Assembly: GCA_030609975.1 (NCBI GenBank) | Contig: JAUWSR010000114.1 | Span: 1 to 10,315, forward strand | Source of the DNA: Acidobacteriota bacterium | Lineage (GTDB): Bacteria; Acidobacteriota; Aminicenantia; Aminicenantales; Aminicenantaceae | DNA length: 10,315 bases | Reading direction: 5' to 3' | In this document: piece by piece, positions 6,592 to 10,315 of the stretch | How the letters are laid out: every line of letters starts with the position of its first letter | How positions within the stretch are numbered: position 1 is the stretch's first letter | Program-made: the position numbers and the translations under genes | The notes under the pieces: model-generated | Databases searched by the model: none | Seen by the model: the letters and a program-made list of their open reading frames with translations, nothing else | Told to the model about the DNA's origin: nothing

Positions 6592-7551
6592 ATGAAATTC
6601 ACAACGATCGATCCGGCCGATATCGACCTCTTGGATGAGCGCTTTCGGATCTCGTATGGAGAGCCTTCCGATGAGCTGGTGGCATCGATCAATGCGGCAG
6701 GATTGATCAATCCGCCGGTTGTGACCCACCGCGATGGCCGCACGGTGGTCGTCTGTGGTTGGAAACGGATCTTAGCCATCCAGAAACTAGCAAAAAGCCC
6801 GATCCCGATATTTGTATCTTCCGAGCAGAGCGACCTTGAGCTTTTCAAGCATCCCGTGTATGAGAATGTATCCTTCCGGGAAATGAAGGTGTTCGAGAAA
6901 GCTGTGGCTTTGAGAAAACTACAGGACTTTGGAGAGGCCGACGAGGAATTGATACGTCGGTTTTTACCGCTGCTCAAGATCCCGGCTACCCGCAGGTACC
7001 TTGAGATTTTTCTAGGACTGTCCGAGATTGGACCGGACCTTAGAGAAGCTTTGGAGTCCAAAGGAACAGTTCTGCCTGTTTTAGAATTGTTTTTGAAGTT
7101 TTCGCAGGATGAGCGAGCCGATTTGCTTCCCATCCTGCAGCCTTTAGGCCAGAACAAGCAGAAGGAACTTCTGACACTTCTGTATGAGCTGACGCGGAAA
7201 GATAAGATATCTCTTCAAACTATTCTCATGTTTGCCCCCTATCAGGCAACTCTTCAAAATGACAAACTTTCGCCTCTCCAGAAGGCGGATGGGATTTTAA
7301 ACAAGCTCAGGGAACAGAGGAGTCCTGAATTCACCCGTTGGACTCAGAGTTTCCAGGCAGCGCTTGAGGCCATCAACCTGGATAAAGGCATTATCATCAA
7401 TCCTATACCTTTCTTTGAAGGTGATGAGATGAACTTGAGTTTTGTTTTTAAGAACAGGGAGGAGTTTCTACAAAAGATCTCTGAGCTGGCGAAACTGGCT
7501 GCAAAACCAGAATTTTCCGACCTCTTCCGGTCACCTTCCGATGATGAATAA
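6592..7551 (+). CDS. ParB-like N-terminal domain protein, partner of an SPL-like radical SAM protein
   Basis: The 319-aa protein has a ParB/Srx-fold N-terminus. SDELVASINAAGLINPPVV (26-44) is box I-like. The usual ParB GERRxRA box appears as CGWKRILAIQKL (55-66), with R59 kept. ENVSFREMKVFEKAVAL (91-107) matches box III. Residues about 117-185 look like a ParB/KorB-type helix-turn-helix region. The C-terminal part, about 240-319, is unrecognised and contains INPIPFFEGDEMNLSF (269-284) and an acidic end. In ParB relatives this fold binds CTP or acts as a nuclease; neither activity can be assigned here. No parA or parS-like site is present, so chromosome segregation is unlikely. The stop overlaps the SPL-like start, implying joint translation. 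The ATG at 6592 was preferred over an upstream TTG because the fold begins here and the upstream codons lie in the repeat. Confidence 0.75.
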   Translation: MKFTTIDPADIDLLDERFRISYGEPSDELVASINAAGLINPPVVTHRDGRTVVVCGWKRILAIQKLAKSPIPIFVSSEQSDLELFKHPVYENVSFREMKVFEKAVALRKLQDFGEADEELIRRFLPLLKIPATRRYLEIFLGLSEIGPDLREALESKGTVLPVLELFLKFSQDERADLLPILQPLGQNKQKELLTLLYELTRKDKISLQTILMFAPYQATLQNDKLSPLQKADGILNKLREQRSPEFTRWTQSFQAALEAINLDKGIIINPIPFFEGDEMNLSFVFKNREEFLQKISELAKLAAKPEFSDLFRSPSDDE

Positions 7552-8662
7552 GCCATGGTCTCCCGAAAGGATCTATATCGAGCAGGAAAGCCTCGATTAT
7601 TCCCTCTCCCAGAAAATACTGAATAGATTGAAGGATGTCCCGGTCGAGATCGTCTCGGATCTGGCAGCTTTATACCAGCGCTTTTCTATGTTCTCCGATC
7701 CGCTAAAAGAGGGGAAAAAATGTCTATTGATCTGTCGTGGAAGGGGTGATTTTGTTAAGCCCTGCCCCTGCACTCCTGTTTATTTAGGCTGCCGGTACAC
7801 AGTCATCAACCTGGATCTCAATTGTCCGCTCGACTGCAGCTACTGCATCCTCCAGCAGTACCTGACGAATCCTCTGGTAACTGTCCATGTCAATACGGAG
7901 GACCTGTGGCGAGAGCTGGAGGCCTTTTTGCAGAAACAAAAGGGCCGCATGTTCCGGATAGGGACAGGGGAGTTAGGAGATTCTCTGGCATTGGATCATA
8001 TTACAGGCCGGTCCCGGGAATTGATCTCCTTTTTCCGGAAATACCCTAACGCCATCTTCGAACTCAAGACCAAGACCCTCCACATCTCCCATTTGCTCGA
8101 GATCAAGCCGCCGGATAATGTGGTTATTGCCTGGTCGCTTAATGCCGGAACTATCGCCCGGTCCGAAGAAAAATCCGCCCCGCCGGTTCATGAGAGGATA
8201 GAGGCGGCATACAAAGTGGCCCTAGTGGGATACCGGGTAGCCTTCCATTTCGATCCTCTCATCTATTTTTCAGGATGGGAAAAAGAGTATTCGGAAGTCG
8301 TAGAAAAACTCTTGAGCCGGATTCCTGTTGATAAGATCGCCTGGATCAGCTTGGGGAGCCTGCGCTTTCCTCCTTCGCTCAAAGAGATCATTGCCCGCAG
8401 GTTTCCGGAGTCGAATATACTCTACCAGGAATTTATCCGTGGTCTGGATGGGAAGATCCGGTATTTTAAGCCGCTTAGAATAAGGCTTTATACGCACCTG
8501 GTAAAGGCGCTCTTGGATGGAGGAAAGAGAAAAATACCTTTGTATCTGTGTATGGAAAGCAAGGATATATGGCGGGATGTGCTAAAAAAAGAACCTGAAG
8601 ACGAAGGTGAAGTTGAAAAATACCTTTCTTCGTCTTCAGGTTGTTGTCAATACACTATTTGA
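7544..8662 (+). CDS. Spore photoproduct lyase-like radical SAM protein (non-canonical)
   Basis: The 372-aa protein belongs to the SPL/SplB branch of radical SAM enzymes. The cluster motif is C94, C98 and C101 (NCPLDCSYCILQQY), in the CX3CX2C spacing typical of SPL. A cysteine-rich lead-in (C60, C64, C74, C76, C83) precedes it, with KPCPCTPVYLGC at 72-83. RIGTGELGDSLALDHIT (138-154) lies where B. subtilis SPL has its hydrogen-donor cysteine; by my ungapped alignment that position is E143. FELKTKTLHISHLLE (172-186) and the GKIRYFKPLRIRLY stretch (303-316) also match family regions. The natural substrate is unknown; dipyrimidine lesion repair in non-sporeformers or another nucleic-acid radical reaction are options. 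The start (ATG at 7541 or 7544) overlaps the ParB-like stop by 8-11 nt. The last 20 or so residues are encoded across the terminator of the opposing exb operon. Confidence 0.82.
   Translation: MNKPWSPERIYIEQESLDYSLSQKILNRLKDVPVEIVSDLAALYQRFSMFSDPLKEGKKCLLICRGRGDFVKPCPCTPVYLGCRYTVINLDLNCPLDCSYCILQQYLTNPLVTVHVNTEDLWRELEAFLQKQKGRMFRIGTGELGDSLALDHITGRSRELISFFRKYPNAIFELKTKTLHISHLLEIKPPDNVVIAWSLNAGTIARSEEKSAPPVHERIEAAYKVALVGYRVAFHFDPLIYFSGWEKEYSEVVEKLLSRIPVDKIAWISLGSLRFPPSLKEIIARRFPESNILYQEFIRGLDGKIRYFKPLRIRLYTHLVKALLDGGKRKIPLYLCMESKDIWRDVLKKEPEDEGEVEKYLSSSSGCCQYTI
8584..8642 (-). terminator. Intrinsic terminator of the tonB-exbB-exbD operon
   Basis: Bases 8592-8606 and 8628-8642 form a perfect 15-bp stem with a loop of about 21 nt. 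Read on the minus strand, the hairpin is followed after one C by seven T residues (8590-8584), the classic rho-independent layout. It lies 13 nt beyond the exbD stop. On the plus strand no T-run follows the hairpin, so it should not terminate the SPL-like transcript in the same way. The whole element is inside the SPL-like coding sequence. Confidence 0.85.
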
Positions 8663-9071
8663 TGGATTCTGTCTTCTTTTCGGCTATGATCCCTACGAGG
8701 TCGACACCCGCTGCTTTAACGATGTTGATGACATCCACGAGGCGTCCATACTCCATCTCTTGGTCGGCCTTAAGATAGAGTTTTTTATCGCTTGCGGTCA
8801 TCAGGGCATCTTCCAGAAGCAGCTGCAGGTTGTCCTCTGTTGCCTCATCCGAGTTGAGAAACATCTTGCCGTCTTTTCGGATATAGAGCACGATCTCCGG
8901 GTTTTCGGGCATGGAGATCGTGTTCATTGCATTTGGGAGGCGGACATCGACACCCTTTTGGACCAGGGGAGTCACGACCATGAAGATGATCAGGAGAACG
9001 AGGAGAACGTCACACAGCGGGACCACATTGGGCTCTGCTGTTGTATCGCGCTCTTTTTGGCTGGATGACAT
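8655..9071 (-). CDS. exbD: ExbD/TolR-family biopolymer transport protein
   Basis: The 138-aa protein has a short cytoplasmic N-terminus, one membrane helix (about 17-37) and a periplasmic domain. NVVPLCDVLLVLLIIFMVV (15-33) contains D21, the protonatable aspartate that carries protons in this family. TPLVQKGVDVRLP (34-46) follows, as expected. With ExbB it uses the proton gradient to power TonB. Neighbouring tonB favours ExbD over TolR. GAGGT (9078-9082 on the minus strand) is 6 nt from the ATG and supports the start. The gene lies 41 nt after exbB and is last in the operon. Its stop overlaps the 3' end of the convergent SPL-like gene by 8 bp, and an intrinsic terminator follows. Confidence 0.93.
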   Translation of the reverse strand: MSSSQKERDTTAEPNVVPLCDVLLVLLIIFMVVTPLVQKGVDVRLPNAMNTISMPENPEIVLYIRKDGKMFLNSDEATEDNLQLLLEDALMTASDKKLYLKADQEMEYGRLVDVINIVKAAGVDLVGIIAEKKTESIK

Positions 9072-9112
9072 AGTGTTACCTCATTAAATGTATTTGTGCA
9101 AAAACGCCCAGC

Positions 9113-9787
9113 TTATCCTGCTGATTTGCGTACGAAAAAGTCGACGATCTCTGAAGCGGCGTTATCCATCTCAGCATCGAAGACTTCCAACTTGGAAGCC
9201 AATCCGTTATAGCACCAGAGAGCGATAATCGCCACACCGATACCAAAAGCTGTTGTTATCAGGGCTTCGGCAATACCACCAGCCACAGCACCAATTCCAC
9301 CCGATCCGGTCAGAGCCATGCCGCGGAATGCATTGATGATTCCGGCGATGGTACCGAACAGCCCGATAAAGGGGGACGAGGTGGCAACGGTTGCAATGAT
9401 GGTCAGACCTCTTTTGAGCTCCTGCATGAAGATGTTTGATGCGCGGTCGCAGCCTCTTTGGGCGGTTTCGATCTGTCCTTCGAGAGAAAGACCGTGTTCG
9501 CCGCCTTCTAAGAACTCTTTGATGCCTGCCGAGGTGACCCTGGCTAAATGGCTTCCCCTGTATTCTTTCTTAGAAGAAAGAGTCAAGGCTTCCTGGATCT
9601 TTCCGGATTTCAGCAGTTCTGCGAGTTTAGGAGCGAGTTGTTTGGATTTTTTTTTGGCTCGTGCAAAAACAATCTGTCTTTCCACAAAAAGGTAGAGCGT
9701 GATAACAGAGAGGCTGAGAAGTAAGATAGCAACTGATTTTGCCAAGTATCCCATAGCGTGCCACATTTCCATCAGTCCAAATTGCAT
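9113..9787 (-). CDS. exbB: ExbB/TolQ-family proton channel protein
   Basis: The 224-aa inner-membrane protein has three predicted membrane segments: about 15-36, 127-155 and 171-194. A long cytoplasmic loop rich in Lys, Glu and Leu lies between the first two. SSPFIGLFGTIAGIINAF (137-154) is the conserved MotA/TolQ/ExbB channel signature, with T146 in helix 2. ALITTAFGIGVAI (175-187) is the matching helix-3 motif. It assembles as the multimeric channel around ExbD and couples proton flow to TonB. AAGGAGGT, a near-ideal Shine-Dalgarno, is 7 nt before the ATG. The gene sits 45 nt after the tonB stop and 41 nt before exbD. ExbB is preferred over TolQ because of the linked tonB. Confidence 0.93.
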   Translation of the reverse strand: MQFGLMEMWHAMGYLAKSVAILLLSLSVITLYLFVERQIVFARAKKKSKQLAPKLAELLKSGKIQEALTLSSKKEYRGSHLARVTSAGIKEFLEGGEHGLSLEGQIETAQRGCDRASNIFMQELKRGLTIIATVATSSPFIGLFGTIAGIINAFRGMALTGSGGIGAVAGGIAEALITTAFGIGVAIIALWCYNGLASKLEVFDAEMDNAASEIVDFFVRKSAG

Positions 9788-9794
9788 TTTAAGT

Positions 9795-9802
9795 ACCTCC
9801 TT
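9795..9802 (-). promoter_or_regulatory. Strong ribosome-binding site of exbB
   Basis: Read on the minus strand this is AAGGAGGT, nearly complementary to the full anti-Shine-Dalgarno, 7 nt from the exbB ATG. It is the strongest such site in the window and contrasts with the weak or absent sites before dxr, ispG and the ParB-like gene. It may raise ExbB output over ExbD and TonB, as the channel needs more ExbB copies. Confidence 0.85.
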
Positions 9803-9832
9803 TTAAATATCGAAAGCCATTTGAAGCTTCGT

Positions 9833-10315
9833 TTATTTAAGTTTAAATCTAACTGTAACAGTGAAAATAACGCCCCGGGGACGTCCGTTGATAACCATTG
9901 GCTCATACACCCATTGACGGACAGCGTCGACAGCTGCCTGGTCGAGCAGGGGAATGGAGCGTAAGATTTTGACCCGCTGCACACGTCCGTAGATGTCTGT
10001 CGTGGCTTCGACGATCACGACACCTTCCACTCTTGCCTGTCGGGCGATTTCCGGATAGAGGGGATCGACCTTTTTGACCAGTTTGGGCGGCTTGACCTCG
10101 CCGACTGCGCGAACAGGAGTTTCGACTTCTCCGACAACGCCACCCAGAACACCACCGACAACACCGCCGAGGACACCCCCGACAACGCCACCCTCGACAC
10201 CGCCTTCGACTCCACCTTCGATACCGAGATCGGTGAGTTCTTCCTCAGCAATCTCATCCGGGATCTCAACGGGAGCGACCAACTGGCCGGGTTGAATAGT
10301 GGTCTTTGCCTGAAC
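9833..10315 (-). CDS. tonB: Energy transducer TonB (partial, N-terminus beyond right edge)
   Basis: The frame is open to the window edge, giving 160 residues; the N-terminal membrane anchor is not seen. The C-terminal domain is typical: YPEIARQARVEGVVIVEATT, then IYGRVQRVKILRSIPLLDQAA, then AVRQWVYEPMVINGRPRG and a final VTVRFKLK strand. TonB spans the periplasm and transmits proton-motive force from ExbB/ExbD to outer-membrane receptors. The linker is unusual: in place of a Pro/Lys/Glu-rich stretch it has seven GGV units (GGVE, GGVV, GGVL), preceded by an acidic segment (EIAEEELTDL). The gene is first of the visible operon tonB-exbB-exbD; its promoter lies outside the window. The TTG at 10280-10282 is an internal leucine, not a start. 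Confidence 0.9.
   Translation of the reverse strand, partial: VQAKTTIQPGQLVAPVEIPDEIAEEELTDLGIEGGVEGGVEGGVVGGVLGGVVGGVLGGVVGEVETPVRAVGEVKPPKLVKKVDPLYPEIARQARVEGVVIVEATTDIYGRVQRVKILRSIPLLDQAAVDAVRQWVYEPMVINGRPRGVIFTVTVRFKLK
10131..10224 (-). repeat. 12-bp coding repeat encoding the Gly-Gly-Val linker of TonB
   Basis: An imperfect tandem repeat with a 12-bp period, about seven units, encodes GGV followed by E, V or L. Codons for the same residues differ between units (GGC, GGT, GGG; GTC, GTT), so the array is old or under selection at protein level and is not a fresh slippage product. Copy number could vary between strains. Confidence 0.8.

Noticed and set aside
6570..7157. Open frame of 195 codons on the minus strand within the ParB-like gene
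   Set aside because: Low-complexity Ser/Arg-rich translation with no domain; explained as a shadow of the plus-strand coding frame.
7442..7543. N-terminal extension of the SPL-like protein to an ATG at 7442
   Set aside because: The extra residues are encoded within the ParB-like gene in another frame, show no family similarity, and would create a 110-nt overlap.
6592..7551. Chromosome-partitioning ParB
   Set aside because: No parA, no parS-like palindrome and a poorly matching CTP-binding box; the neighbour is a radical SAM enzyme, so a segregation role is not supported.
8607..9068. Plus-strand open frame antisense to exbD
   Set aside because: Its translation is His/Asp/Cys-rich and motif-free, while the minus strand encodes a clear ExbD with its own ribosome-binding site.
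10074..10295. Plus-strand Pro-Thr-rich repeat protein
   Set aside because: It is the antisense reading of the TonB GGV repeat; the TonB C-terminal domain fixes the coding strand.

Overview
The window reads as an ordinary chromosomal stretch from a Gram-negative (diderm) bacterium: it has an outer-membrane energising set (TonB, ExbB, ExbD), the site-2 protease RseP, and the MEP isoprenoid pathway. No tRNA, rRNA, insertion sequence, phage gene or CRISPR array was seen. The Gly/Val-rich TonB linker, the gene order cdsA-dxr-rseP-ispG and the dispersed palindromes recall uncultured Acidobacteriota/Aminicenantota-like or related lineages. That placement is a weak inference from memory, not from a search.

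Positions 1-5415 form a tightly packed plus-strand run: the 3' end of cdsA (phospholipid precursor synthesis), dxr (MEP step 2), rseP (intramembrane protease), ispG (late MEP step, Fe-S enzyme), a LarE-type sulfur transferase, and a nucleoside-phosphorylase-family protein. Spacing is mostly 1-35 nt, with a 1-nt stop/start overlap at larE-phosphorylase. A 9-bp perfect palindrome separates rseP from ispG. After an 85-nt gap with a possible promoter comes a D-2-hydroxyacid dehydrogenase (5501-6457). LarE belongs to a hydroxyacid racemase/epimerase cofactor pathway, so this neighbour may be functionally linked, but no larA, larB or larC is present here.

Positions 6458-6591 hold an imperfect inverted repeat of a type I recognise as dispersed in many bacterial genomes. 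Directly after it is a good sigma70-like promoter whose start point falls almost on the next ATG. It serves a two-gene unit, 6592-8662: a ParB-fold protein with a central HTH-like region, overlapping a radical SAM protein of the spore-photoproduct-lyase (SPL) superfamily. The SPL-like protein keeps the CX3CX2C cluster motif, but by my alignment it lacks the hydrogen-donor cysteine of true SPL. This pair is the best candidate in the window for an undescribed system, possibly a DNA-lesion or nucleic-acid modification function.

Positions 8655-10315 are on the minus strand: tonB (N-terminus beyond the right edge), exbB and exbD, a proton-motive-force transducer for outer-membrane transport. This operon runs toward the ParB/SPL unit. 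The two converging units overlap by 8 bp, and the intrinsic terminator of the exb operon lies inside the 3' coding end of the SPL-like gene.
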